A DNA stretch of 26,345 bases from the NCBI GenBank assembly GCA_937926025.1, contig CALANQ010000450.1, forward strand, positions 1 to 26,345. The letters are read 5' to 3'. Both the position numbers and the translations under genes were made by a program. Source of the stretch: an uncultured Acidimicrobiales bacterium. GTDB lineage: Bacteria > Actinomycetota > Acidimicrobiia > Acidimicrobiales > Iamiaceae. Positions 1 to 6,904 of this stretch are shown here, piece after piece; position 1 is the first letter of the stretch, and every line of letters begins with the position of its first letter. A model generated the notes under the pieces. That model saw only the letters and a list, made by a program, of their open reading frames with translations, was not told where the DNA came from and did not search any database.

Positions 1-2
1 AG

Positions 3-116
3 GCGGCCGCCACCGGGATGGCACCGGGTCAGGGGCCCCGCGACTCGTCGATATGCGCCCACGTGATGGCCCGCATGGACGACGACAAGGCCACCCGCAA
101 CCGGCGCCCCGCCTGA
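3..116 (+). CDS. Possible C-terminal end of an unidentified plus-strand gene cut by the window start
   Basis: A frame open from the first bases ends with TGA at 114-116; its last residues read MARMDDDKATRNRRPA. Of its 37 codons about 34 end in G or C, as real genes here do, but one ATA codon is unusual. A hairpin (115-145) lies at the stop, before the convergent purB end, as expected for a gene end. I do not recognise the protein, and too little is visible to name a family. It could also be chance, since the region is so GC-rich that open frames are common. Confidence 0.33.
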   Translation, partial: AAATGMAPGQGPRDSSICAHVMARMDDDKATRNRRPA

Positions 117-145
117 CCGGCTGGACCCTGCGGGCCCCGCCGGTC
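115..145. terminator. Hairpin between convergent gene ends
   Basis: GACCGGC (115-121) and GCCGGTC (139-145) form a perfect 7-bp stem with a 17-nt loop, just past the purB stop on one side and overlapping the putative plus-strand stop on the other. There is no U-tract. The terminator role is inferred from position only. Confidence 0.3.
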
Positions 146-152
146 GGCCGCG

Positions 153-1571
153 TCAGAGGATGTCGCCGGGCTGGTACGCGGCGGCGTCGGGGTCCTCGGC
201 CACGAAGTGCTGGACCGCCGCCACGAACGCGTTGACCTGGCTGGGCGCCAGGCCCACCAGGTCCAGCGGGTTGGCGATGGCGGCGTCGATGGCCGCCCGG
301 TCCAGCCCGAGCCGGTCGTCGGCGGCCAGCCGGGCGATGAGGTCGTTGTCCGCGCCCTGGCGCATGGCCAGGGCCACGCCCACCGCGGACTCCTTGATGG
401 CCTCGTGGGCGACCTCCCGGCCGACGCCGGCGCGCACCGCGGCCATCAGGACCTTGGTGGTGGCGAGGAACGGCAGGTAGCGCTCGTTCTCCCGTTCGAT
501 GACCGCCGGGAACGCGCCGAACTCGGCCAGGACCGTGAGGAACGTCTCGAACAGGCCGTCGAGGGCGAAGAAGGCGTCGGGCAGGGCCACCCGCCGGACC
601 ACCGAGTCCGAGACGTCGCCCTCGTTCCACTGGCCGCCGGCGAGCGCCGAGACCATGGTGAGGTGACCGCCGAGGATGGCGTTGAAGCCGTTGACCCGCT
701 CGCACGAGCGCGAGTTCATCTTGTGGGGCATGGCCGAAGAGCCGACCTGGCCCTCCTTGAACCCCTCGGTGACCAGCTCCTGGCCGGCCATCAGCCGCAG
801 CGTGGTGGCCAGGCTCGACGGTCCGGCCGCGGCCTGGACCAGCGCCGACACCACGTCGAGATCGAGCGAGCGGGGGTACACCTGGCCCACGTTGTGGAGC
901 GCGGCCCGGAACCCGAGGTGCTGGGCGACGGCCTCCTCCATGCGGGCCACGCCGTCCGGCGAGCCGAGCAGGTCCAGCATGTCCTGCTGGGTGCCCACCG
1001 GGCCCTTGATGCCCCGCAGCGGGTACCGGGCGATGAGCTCGTCGATGCGCTGGAGCGCGACCAGCAGCTCCTGCCCGGCGTTGGCGAAGCGCTTGCCCAG
1101 CGTGGTGGCCTGCGCCGGCACGTTGTGGCTGCGCCCGGTGATGACCACCGTGGCGTGCACGGCGGCCCGCTCGGCCAGCCGGGCCAGCACGGCCAGCATC
1201 CGGCCCCGCACCAGCACCAGGGCGTCCCGGACCTGGAGCTGCTCGACGTTCTCGGTGAGGTCGCGAGACGTCATGCCCTTGTGGATGTGCTCGTGACCGG
1301 CCAGGTCCGAGAACTCCTCGATGCGGGCCTTCACGTCGTGGCGGGTGATCCGCTCCCGGGCTGCGATCGATTCCAGATCGACCTGGTCGACCACGGCCTC
1401 GTAGTCCTCGATGACCCCGTCGGGCACCTCGACGCCCAGCTCGGCCTGCGCCCGCAGCACCGCCAGCCAGAGCCGGCGCTCCAGGACGATCTTGTGCTCG
1501 GCGGACCAGATCTCGACCATCGCGCCGCTGGCGTAGCGGCTGGCGAGGACGTTGGGAACAGCTGCTTTCAC
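153..1571 (-). CDS. purB: Adenylosuccinate lyase
   Basis: PurB catalyses two fumarate-releasing steps of purine synthesis: SAICAR to AICAR, and adenylosuccinate to AMP. From the GTG at 1571 the protein has 472 residues and begins MKAAVPNVLASRYAS, the usual PurB N-terminus; the longer frame to 1682 adds about 37 residues that do not look like the family. Visible motifs are TSRD (about 101-104), GRSHNVPAQ with the likely general-acid His (146-154), and the fumarase/lyase superfamily signature GSSAMPHKMN (277-286), followed by SRSCERVNG as in actinobacterial PurB. The C-terminal helical region (FLATTKVLMAAVRAGVGRE) is also typical. It is transcribed towards the window start, divergently from the small zinc-binding protein and separated from purE by that gene. 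A cytosolic homotetramer is expected from the family. Confidence 0.96.
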   Translation of the reverse strand: MKAAVPNVLASRYASGAMVEIWSAEHKIVLERRLWLAVLRAQAELGVEVPDGVIEDYEAVVDQVDLESIAARERITRHDVKARIEEFSDLAGHEHIHKGMTSRDLTENVEQLQVRDALVLVRGRMLAVLARLAERAAVHATVVITGRSHNVPAQATTLGKRFANAGQELLVALQRIDELIARYPLRGIKGPVGTQQDMLDLLGSPDGVARMEEAVAQHLGFRAALHNVGQVYPRSLDLDVVSALVQAAAGPSSLATTLRLMAGQELVTEGFKEGQVGSSAMPHKMNSRSCERVNGFNAILGGHLTMVSALAGGQWNEGDVSDSVVRRVALPDAFFALDGLFETFLTVLAEFGAFPAVIERENERYLPFLATTKVLMAAVRAGVGREVAHEAIKESAVGVALAMRQGADNDLIARLAADDRLGLDRAAIDAAIANPLDLVGLAPSQVNAFVAAVQHFVAEDPDAAAYQPGDIL

Positions 1572-1592
1572 GCCTCGACCGTACTCGTCACG

Positions 1593-1628
1593 GTTCGCGC
1601 GGAAAGAGGCTTGATTCGCGGCGCGAAC
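1593..1628. promoter_or_regulatory. Inverted repeat in the purB/zinc-protein divergent promoter region
   Basis: Perfect 8-bp arms, GTTCGCGC (1593-1600) and GCGCGAAC (1621-1628), are separated by 20 nt between the divergent starts at 1571 and 1669. A TTGATT at 1611-1616 lies between the arms and could be a -35 element for the plus-strand gene, but no convincing -10 is visible. An operator role is a guess; in such GC-rich DNA an 8-bp repeat can be chance. Confidence 0.25.
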
Positions 1629-1668
1629 GTGCCGATGTAGATGGGGCACTGCTCGGGGAGGGCAAGAC

Positions 1669-2076
1669 GTGACGCACTGCATGCGACATTACGAAGAGCC
1701 GGTCGTGGCCCACTGCCGCACGTGTGCCCGCCCGTACTGCAGCCGCTGCCTCGTCTACTCCTTCGGCCCCGACAAGCCGCCGTTCTGTGTGGGCTGCGCG
1801 CTCAACGCCTCCGGCGTGCGGAACAAGAACAAGCCGATCCCGGTCGCCGTGCCCGCCGCCCCGGTGCCGGACCGGCGGGCCGAACGGGCCCAGCGCAAGG
1901 CGGAGAAGGCCGAGGCCAAGGCCAACGCCCGGTCCATGAAGCGCGCCGCCAAGCGGGGCGAGACCGTCAGCGCCGTCCCCGCCGAGGCGCCGCGCCCCAC
2001 GAACGTCCCGGTGCCCAAGGGCCTGCCGACCCCGGCCGCCCGCTTCGCGCCGCAACCCGAGCACGCCGCCAGCTGA
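1669..2076 (+). CDS. Small B-box-like zinc-binding protein, function unknown
   Basis: A 135-residue protein with a Cys/His-rich head and a charged tail. The first 45 residues carry ligand pairs C4/H7, C16/C19, C24/C27 and C40/C43 (contexts HCMRH, CRTCARPYCSRC, FCVGC), enough for two zinc ions in a cross-brace like a B-box or treble-clef finger. The remainder (about 70-100) is rich in Arg, Lys, Ala and Glu and probably helical or disordered; the C-terminus is Pro/Ala-rich. The GTG start at 1669 has a GGGAGG ribosome-binding site about 6 nt upstream, so I prefer it to the ATG at 1681. It is divergent from purB and convergent with purE. B-box fingers usually bind protein or nucleic acid, but nothing here identifies a partner. 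Some related proteins join such a finger to membrane helices; this one has none. Confidence 0.8.
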   Translation: MTHCMRHYEEPVVAHCRTCARPYCSRCLVYSFGPDKPPFCVGCALNASGVRNKNKPIPVAVPAAPVPDRRAERAQRKAEKAEAKANARSMKRAAKRGETVSAVPAEAPRPTNVPVPKGLPTPAARFAPQPEHAAS

Positions 2077-2121
2077 CCCACCCCCACCGCGGTCGCCCGC
2101 CGGTGCGGCGCGGCCGCCGAT

Positions 2122-2628
2122 TCAGGCGCGGTCGTTCCGCTCGGCCTGCAGCTCCTGGTCCTGGGTGGTGGCGTGCTGGGCGTTGCCCTCGGCGAACGCC
2201 GCGACCCGAGCGGTCAGCTCGTCGTCGCCCACCGCCAGGATGCGGGCCGCGAGCAGCGCCGCGTTGCGGGCGTTGCCCACCCCCACGGTGGCCACCGGCA
2301 CGCCCGCCGGCATCTGCACGATGGAGAGCAGCGAGTCCAGCCCGTCGAGCTGGCGCAGCGGCACCGGCACGCCGATCACCGGCAGGGTGGTCACCGACGC
2401 CAGCATGCCCGGCAGGTGCGCAGCACCGCCGGCGCCGGCGATGATCACCTGGATGCCCCGGCTGGCGGCGTCGGTGCCGAAGCGGATCATGTCGTGGGGC
2501 GTGCGGTGCGCGGACACGACGCGCACCTCGTGCGACAGGCCGAGCTCCTCGAGGATGTCGGCCGCGCCCGACATGGTCGGGAGGTCCGAGGCGCTGCCCA
2601 TGACCACCGCGACGCGCGGCCCGGTCAT
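2122..2628 (-). CDS. purE: N5-carboxyaminoimidazole ribonucleotide mutase
   Basis: Class I PurE moves the carboxylate of N5-CAIR to carbon 4, giving CAIR for the next purine step. The 168-residue protein shows the family motifs in order: VVMGSASD (8-15), which binds the substrate phosphate, VSAHRTP (38-44), and AGAGGAAHLPGM (64-75), which contains the active-site loop His. PIGVPV and QMPAGVPVATVGVGNARNAALLA are also classic. The last 20 residues are polar and variable. Its ATG overlaps the TGA of purK by 4 nt (ATGA at 2625-2628), so the two are translationally coupled, as expected for enzymes that share the labile intermediate N5-CAIR. An octamer in the cytosol is the family norm. Confidence 0.96.
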   Translation of the reverse strand: MTGPRVAVVMGSASDLPTMSGAADILEELGLSHEVRVVSAHRTPHDMIRFGTDAASRGIQVIIAGAGGAAHLPGMLASVTTLPVIGVPVPLRQLDGLDSLLSIVQMPAGVPVATVGVGNARNAALLAARILAVGDDELTARVAAFAEGNAQHATTQDQELQAERNDRA

Positions 2629-3773
2629 GCCGGCACCGCCGCACCGAGGGCCGAAGCGGCCTGGGCGGTCGTCGACCGGGCGTCGTCCACCGTGGGACCG
2701 GTGGCGGTGATGTGGCCGATCTTGCGACCGGGTCGGGCCGCCTTCTGGTAACGGTGCACGTGAGCTCCTGGAACCGCCAGCGCGGCGGCGAGGTGGTCGA
2801 AGGGGTCGTGGCCGTCAGCGGCGCCCACGACGTTGATCATGGCGCCGCCTCCGGCCACGAGGTCCGTGGCGCCGAGCGGCAGGCCGAGCACGGCTCGGAG
2901 GTGGTTCTCGAACTGCGAGGTGGTGCAGGCCTCGATGGTGAGGTGCGCCGAGTTGTGGGGCCGGACGGCGAGCTCGTTCAGGAGCAGGCCGTCGGTGGTG
3001 ACGAACAGCTCCACCGCCATCACCCCGACCAGGTCGACGTGGTGGGCGATGGTGGACGCCAGGCGGCGGGCCTCGGCATCGAGCTCGGCCGGGACCGAGG
3101 CAGGGGTGAAGACCTCGTGGCACTGGCCGTCGACCTGCACCGTCTCGAACGGCGGGTAGGTGACGGTCTCGCCGTCACGGCCCCGGACCACCATCACGGC
3201 CAGCTCGTGGGTGAAGGCGATCCGGGCCTCGGCGAGCAGCGGGCCGTCGCTGCCCTCGAACGCACCCTCCGCCTGCTCCGGGCCGTCGAGCGCCCAGACG
3301 CCGCGCCCGTCGTAGCCGCCGCTGGGCCGCTTCACGATGAGCGGCCAGCCGACCTCGGCGCCGAACGCGAGGAGCTCCTGGGGATCTGCCGCCAGCGTCC
3401 ACGGTGCGGTCGGGATGCCGTGCGGGGCGAGCACGGCCCGCGCCTCGGCCTTGTCGCGCCCGAGGCGGGCCGCCGGCGCGCCGGGGGCCACGACGAAGCC
3501 GTCCCGGGCCAGCTGCTCGAGGTGCTCCGGCGGGGGGCCCTCGTGGTCCAGGGGCACCGCATCGCACCGCTCGGCCAGCGCCAGCAGGTCCTCGTAGCGG
3601 TCGGGGGTGCCCACCACCTGCCGGGCTCCGGCGCGCACCGCGGGCTCGTCGGCGTCCGGGCACAGCACCCACAGGTCGACGCCCAGGGCGATGGCCGCCT
3701 GCTGCGTCATGCGCGCGAGCTGGCCGCCGCCGATCATGCCGACGGTCCCGGTGACCCCGTTCCCGGCGGTCAT
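2625..3773 (-). CDS. purK: N5-carboxyaminoimidazole ribonucleotide synthase
   Basis: PurK uses ATP and bicarbonate to carboxylate AIR to N5-CAIR, the substrate of PurE. The 382-residue protein has an N-terminal nucleotide-binding fold with VGMIGGGQLARM (11-22), the central ATP-grasp region (VKRPSGGYDGRGVW), and the C-terminal signature ELAVRPHNSAHLTIEACTTS followed by QFENHLRAVLGLPLG. Its length matches the family. The ATG at 3773 has a poor ribosome-binding site of its own and overlaps by 4 nt the stop of a 17-codon ORF that does have a strong one, suggesting coupled initiation. It overlaps purE downstream in the same way. Confidence 0.96.
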   Translation of the reverse strand: MTAGNGVTGTVGMIGGGQLARMTQQAAIALGVDLWVLCPDADEPAVRAGARQVVGTPDRYEDLLALAERCDAVPLDHEGPPPEHLEQLARDGFVVAPGAPAARLGRDKAEARAVLAPHGIPTAPWTLAADPQELLAFGAEVGWPLIVKRPSGGYDGRGVWALDGPEQAEGAFEGSDGPLLAEARIAFTHELAVMVVRGRDGETVTYPPFETVQVDGQCHEVFTPASVPAELDAEARRLASTIAHHVDLVGVMAVELFVTTDGLLLNELAVRPHNSAHLTIEACTTSQFENHLRAVLGLPLGATDLVAGGGAMINVVGAADGHDPFDHLAAALAVPGAHVHRYQKAARPGRKIGHITATGPTVDDARSTTAQAASALGAAVPA

Positions 3774-3823
3774 GCGCCCACCCGATCGCGACCGCCGTCA
3801 CGATGGCGCTGGTACTGGCTCAC
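3770..3823 (-). CDS. Putative 17-residue leader ORF coupled to purK
   Basis: On the minus strand an AGGAG (3829-3833) lies 5 nt before a GTG at 3823, which opens the frame MSQYQRHRDGGRDRVGA and stops at a TGA (3770-3772) overlapping the purK ATG as ATGA. The same 4-nt coupling is used between purK and purE. The peptide is basic and resembles no family I know. It may only deliver ribosomes to the weak purK start, or it may be a regulatory leader; neither is shown. A chance ORF cannot be excluded at 18 codons, but the strong SD plus exact overlap make it better than random. Confidence 0.4.
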   Translation of the reverse strand: MSQYQRHRDGGRDRVGA

Positions 3824-3854
3824 GGGGGCTCCTCGACGGACGTCGGACGGCCAG

Positions 3855-3860
3855 AACCTA
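3855..3860 (-). promoter_or_regulatory. Possible -10 element before the purK leader ORF
   Basis: TAGGTT on the minus strand fits the TANNNT form and lies about 21 nt before the AGGAG of the leader ORF, inside the 148-nt gap between purD and purK. No convincing -35 hexamer is seen at 16-18 nt. It would give purK-purE a promoter separate from purD. Confidence 0.22.
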
Positions 3861-3921
3861 GCGGCGGCCGCCCCGGACGCTCCATGCCGGTGCGGCGCCG
3901 GCGTCGTCCCCCGGCGCCCCG

Positions 3922-5154
3922 TCACGCGGGCGGGAGGGCGATGTCGGTGCGGTGGTGCTCGCCCGGCCACGAGATGCAGCCGAGGGCGTCGTAGGCGCGC
4001 GTGCGGGCCTCGTCGGTGGTGGCGCCGGTGCCGATCACGTTCAGCACGCGGCCACCAGCGGTGGTGAGGGTGCCGTCGGGTCGGGCCCCGACGCCGGCGC
4101 CCAGGACCGTGGCACCCTCGCAGGCCGCGGCAGCGTCGAGGCCCTCGATGGCGTCGCCGGTCCGCGGGACCACCGGGTAGCCCTCGCTGGCCGCCACCAC
4201 CAGCACGGACGCATCGGCGAACGTCGGCGCCGGCACCCGGGTCAGATCGCCGTCGGCCGCCGCCGCGAGCAGCTCGGTCAGGTCCGAGGTCATCCGCAGC
4301 AGGACCACCTGCGAGTCCGGGTCGCCGAAGCGCACGTTGTACTCCAGCAGCTTGGGCCCGTCGGCGGTGAGGATGAACCCGGCGTAGAGGACGCCGCGGT
4401 AGTCGATGCCGCGCTGGCGCAGCTCCGCCAGCGTGGGCTCGATGAAGTCCCGGGCCACCTGCTCCTCGAACCCCTCGGGGATGAACGGCAGCGGCGACCA
4501 CGCGCCCATGCCGCCCGTGTTCGGCCCGGCATCGCCGTCGCCCACCCGCTTGAAGTCCTGGGACGCGGGGAGGCACACCGTGCGGGTGCCGTCGCAGACC
4601 GCGAACACCGACACCTCGGGCCCGACCAGGGCCTCCTCGATGACGACCCGGCGACCGGACTCGCCGAACGCGGTGCCGCCGAGCTTGGACCGCACGTCGT
4701 TCACGGCGTCGATCAGCGAATCGGTGACCAGCACGCCCTTGCCGGCGGCGAGGCCGTCGGTCTTCACCACGTAGGGCCCGTCCATGCCGTTGAGGTAGCG
4801 GACGGCGTCGTCGACGTCGGTGAACGCCTCCCACGCGGCCGTGGCCAGCCCGGCCTCCTCGGCGATCATCTTCATGTAGGCCTTGGACCCCTCGAGCCGG
4901 GCCCCTTCCGCCCCCGGCCCGAACACCCGGACGCCCTGCTTGCGCAGCCGGTCGGCCACGCCGGCCACCAGCGGCTGCTCGGGGCCGACCACCACCAGGT
5001 CCACCGAGCCGTCGGCCACCAGGTCCTCCACCTTGGTGGGCACCGACCCGGGGATCAGCGGGTTCCCGGGCGTGACCACCACCTCGGCGGTGCGGCCCAG
5101 CACCAGGGCCAGGGCGTGCTCGCGCCCACCCGATCCGACCACGACGACCTTCAT
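3922..5154 (-). CDS. purD: Phosphoribosylamine-glycine ligase (GAR synthetase)
   Basis: PurD joins glycine to phosphoribosylamine with ATP, the second step of de novo purine synthesis. The 410-residue protein starts MKVVVVGSGGREHAL (nucleotide-fold loop at 7-13), continues with VVVGPEQPLVAGVADRL, and then the ATP-grasp domain with GSKAYMK, VVKTDGLAAGKGV and LEYNVRFGDPDSQ, which carries the metal-binding Glu and Asn. It is slightly short for the family. The ATG at 5154 is preceded by GGGAGGG at 3 nt. It lies 48 nt downstream of purA on the same strand, so a purA-purD transcript is likely. The 148-nt gap to purK holds the leader ORF described separately. Confidence 0.96.
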   Translation of the reverse strand: MKVVVVGSGGREHALALVLGRTAEVVVTPGNPLIPGSVPTKVEDLVADGSVDLVVVGPEQPLVAGVADRLRKQGVRVFGPGAEGARLEGSKAYMKMIAEEAGLATAAWEAFTDVDDAVRYLNGMDGPYVVKTDGLAAGKGVLVTDSLIDAVNDVRSKLGGTAFGESGRRVVIEEALVGPEVSVFAVCDGTRTVCLPASQDFKRVGDGDAGPNTGGMGAWSPLPFIPEGFEEQVARDFIEPTLAELRQRGIDYRGVLYAGFILTADGPKLLEYNVRFGDPDSQVVLLRMTSDLTELLAAAADGDLTRVPAPTFADASVLVVAASEGYPVVPRTGDAIEGLDAAAACEGATVLGAGVGARPDGTLTTAGGRVLNVIGTGATTDEARTRAYDALGCISWPGEHHRTDIALPPA

Positions 5155-5202
5155 CGACCCTCCCGGGGATCCTGCTCGCGTCCGCCGCTCACGTTGGCAC
5201 AG

Positions 5203-6537
5203 TCAGGCGTTGCGGTGGACGAACTGCTCGCGGCCCGGTCCGACGCCCACCAGCGTGACCGGCACCCCGACCTGCTCCTCGAGGAACGCCAGGTAGGCCT
5301 CGGCGGCGGCGGGGAGCTGGTGCACCTCGGTGACCTGCGAGAGATCGGTCTTCCAACCGGGGAGCTCCTCGTAGATCGGCGTGGCGGCGTGGAGGTCGCT
5401 CTGGTGGTAGGGCAGGTGGGTGACCCGCTCGCCGTGGATGTCGTAGGCCACGCACACCTTCACCGTGTCCAACGAGTCCAGGATGTCGAGCTTGGTGATG
5501 GCCAGCTCCGACAGCGAGTTCAGCCGCACCGCCTGGCGCAGCATCACGGCGTCGAACCAGCCCGGACGGCGGCGGCGGCCCGAGTTGGTGCCGTACTCGT
5601 GGCCGACGTCGACGAAGTGGTCGCCGAGGCGGATCTCCTCCTCGTCGGCCAGCTCCCGGTCCTTGCCGCCCACGGCGTCGCCAGAGATGGCCAGCTCGGT
5701 GGGGAACGGTCCGGTGCCGACCCGGGTGACGTAGGCCTTGGCCACGCCGATGACCCGGTCGATGTAGCGGGGGCCGACGCCGGCGCCCGTGCACACGCCG
5801 CCGGCCACCGGGTTCGACGACGTCACGAACGGATACGTGCCGTGGTCCAGGTCCAGGAACGTGGCCTGGGCGCCCTCGAACAGCACGTGCTCGTCGCGCT
5901 CGAGCGCTTCGTGGACGAGCGACACCGTGTCGGCGATGTGGGGCTCCACCCGGGGGCGGCACACCTCGAGGTACTCGTCGGCGATCTCCTCGGGGTCCAG
6001 CGGCAGCTGGTTGAAGACCTTGGCCAGGACCGCGTTCTTCTCCTTGGCCAGCACCTCGAGCTTCTCGCGGAAGATCTTCGGGTCCAGCAGGTCCTGCACC
6101 CGCAGGCCGACCCGCGACGCCTTGTCGGCGTACGCCGGGCCGATGCCCCGCTTGGTGGTGCCCAGCTTGGACTTGCCGAGGCGGCGTTCGGTGAGGCGAT
6201 CGATCTCCTGGTGGTACGGGAGGATCAGGTGGGCGTTGCCCGACACCTTGAGGCGGCTGGGGTCCACGCCCTTGCGGGTGAGCATGTCCATCTCGGCGAT
6301 GAGCACGCGGGGGTCGACCACCACGCCGTTGCCGATGACCGGGGTGATGTGGTCGTAGAGGATGCCGGAGGGGCAGAGCTGGAGGGCGAAGCTCTCACCG
6401 TCGACCACCAGGGTGTGACCAGCGTTGTGGCCGCCCTGGTAGCGGACCACGAGCTGCATCTCCTTGGCGACGAGGTCGGTGAACTTGCCCTTCCCCTCGT
6501 CACCCCACTGCGTACCGACCAAGACGGTCGCTGGCAC
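5203..6537 (-). CDS. purA: Adenylosuccinate synthetase
   Basis: PurA makes adenylosuccinate from IMP and aspartate using GTP; PurB, encoded nearby, then releases AMP. From the GTG at 6537 the protein has 444 residues and begins MPATVLVGTQWGDEGKGK, with the family P-loop GDEGKGK at 12-18 and GGHNAGHT at 35-42. GTTKRGIGPAYADKASRVGLR, the loop that contacts IMP, follows in the middle of the chain. VGTGPFPTE, GTNSGRRRRPGWFDAVMLR (aspartate/IMP loop region) and TKLDILD with the guanine-specifying motif are all visible. The GTG has AGGAG 8 nt upstream; the in-frame ATG at 6579 would add 14 arginine-rich residues unlike the family. It is probably the first gene of the minus-strand purine transcript. 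Confidence 0.96.
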   Translation of the reverse strand: MPATVLVGTQWGDEGKGKFTDLVAKEMQLVVRYQGGHNAGHTLVVDGESFALQLCPSGILYDHITPVIGNGVVVDPRVLIAEMDMLTRKGVDPSRLKVSGNAHLILPYHQEIDRLTERRLGKSKLGTTKRGIGPAYADKASRVGLRVQDLLDPKIFREKLEVLAKEKNAVLAKVFNQLPLDPEEIADEYLEVCRPRVEPHIADTVSLVHEALERDEHVLFEGAQATFLDLDHGTYPFVTSSNPVAGGVCTGAGVGPRYIDRVIGVAKAYVTRVGTGPFPTELAISGDAVGGKDRELADEEEIRLGDHFVDVGHEYGTNSGRRRRPGWFDAVMLRQAVRLNSLSELAITKLDILDSLDTVKVCVAYDIHGERVTHLPYHQSDLHAATPIYEELPGWKTDLSQVTEVHQLPAAAEAYLAFLEEQVGVPVTLVGVGPGREQFVHRNA

Positions 6538-6686
6538 GGCCCCTGCTCCTCTACGACGGCGATCAGACCGAGGGAGCACGCTACTGCCTCACCCTCCCCA
6601 GCCCCCACTGCGAACCCGATCCGAACCTCGCACCGCCCTCGGTGCCGGGCGTCGTACCGGAGACCGACGGTTCTGACTGCCGCAGG

Positions 6687-6742
6687 TACGAACTTCGTAG
6701 GTGAGGGCGACGCTCCGGTGGCGCTGACCTACGAAGTTCGAC
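6687..6742. promoter_or_regulatory. Pair of related palindromes in a large inverted repeat, possible operator
   Basis: CGAACTTCGTAGGT (6689-6702) and ACCTACGAAGTTCG (6727-6740) are perfect 14-bp inverted arms around 24 nt. Each arm is itself a palindrome: TACGAA-C-TTCGTA centred on 6693, and CGAA-G-TTCG (within TACGAA-G-TTCGAC) centred on 6736. The 43-bp centre-to-centre distance is close to four helical turns, so two dimers could sit on the same face. The second site lies just upstream of the padR -35. The bound protein is unknown. Alternatives are an intergenic hairpin or a remnant of a small mobile element. Confidence 0.5.
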
Positions 6743-6751
6743 ATGGGGGGG

Positions 6752-6780
6752 TTGTCAGCGACACGGTTCCGATATATCGT
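6752..6780 (+). promoter_or_regulatory. padR promoter
   Basis: TTGTCA (6752-6757) matches five of six -35 positions and is followed after 17 nt by TATCGT (6775-6780), four of six -10 positions. The predicted start near 6787 falls inside the CATCGTGAT/ATCACGATG repeat, the usual layout of an autoregulated gene. Confidence 0.5.
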
Positions 6781-6808
6781 GACCGCATCGTGATAGATCA
6801 TCACGATG
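6776..6808. promoter_or_regulatory. Putative PadR autoregulatory operator
   Basis: CATCGTGAT (6786-6794) and ATCACGATG (6800-6808) are perfect 9-bp inverted arms around a 5-nt spacer. A third copy of the half-site, ATCGTGA, overlaps the -10 at 6776-6782. PadR proteins are dimers that bind such A/T-flanked palindromes and commonly repress their own gene. That this site binds the PadR encoded 97 nt downstream is inferred from position. The motif is absent from the promoter region of the ABC genes (7559-7690). Confidence 0.5.
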
Positions 6809-6904
6809 GATCGACCGATCCGAACCGGTCCTGCGCCCCGGGTCCTCCGGCTCTCCAGCCCCTCCGCCCGGCCCGCTCGACGGCAACCACAGAAGGAAGC
6901 ACCC

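Larger units (their letters stand above)
6538..6904. other. 367-nt gene-free divergent control region between purA and padR
   Basis: No convincing gene is present. From the purA side it holds the purA ribosome-binding site (6547-6551), about 140 nt without clear elements, two related palindromes (6687-6742), the padR promoter (6752-6780), a 9-bp inverted repeat over the expected start of transcription (6786-6808), a second small inverted repeat (GGATCG at 6808-6813 and CGATCC at 6816-6821), and a padR leader of roughly 115 nt ending in the GAAGGA ribosome-binding site. It is visibly less GC-rich than the genes around it, as regulatory DNA often is. Confidence 0.6.

Noticed and set aside
53..235. 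A 60-codon plus-strand ORF at the window start
   Set aside because: It is arginine- and proline-rich and runs into purB on the other strand. The frame ending at 116 fits better as a gene tail.
6689..6740. loxP-like site, because the arms share AACTTCGTA with loxP
   Set aside because: The centre is 24 nt, not 8, the outer bases differ, and there is no recombinase gene nearby. The match is probably coincidence.
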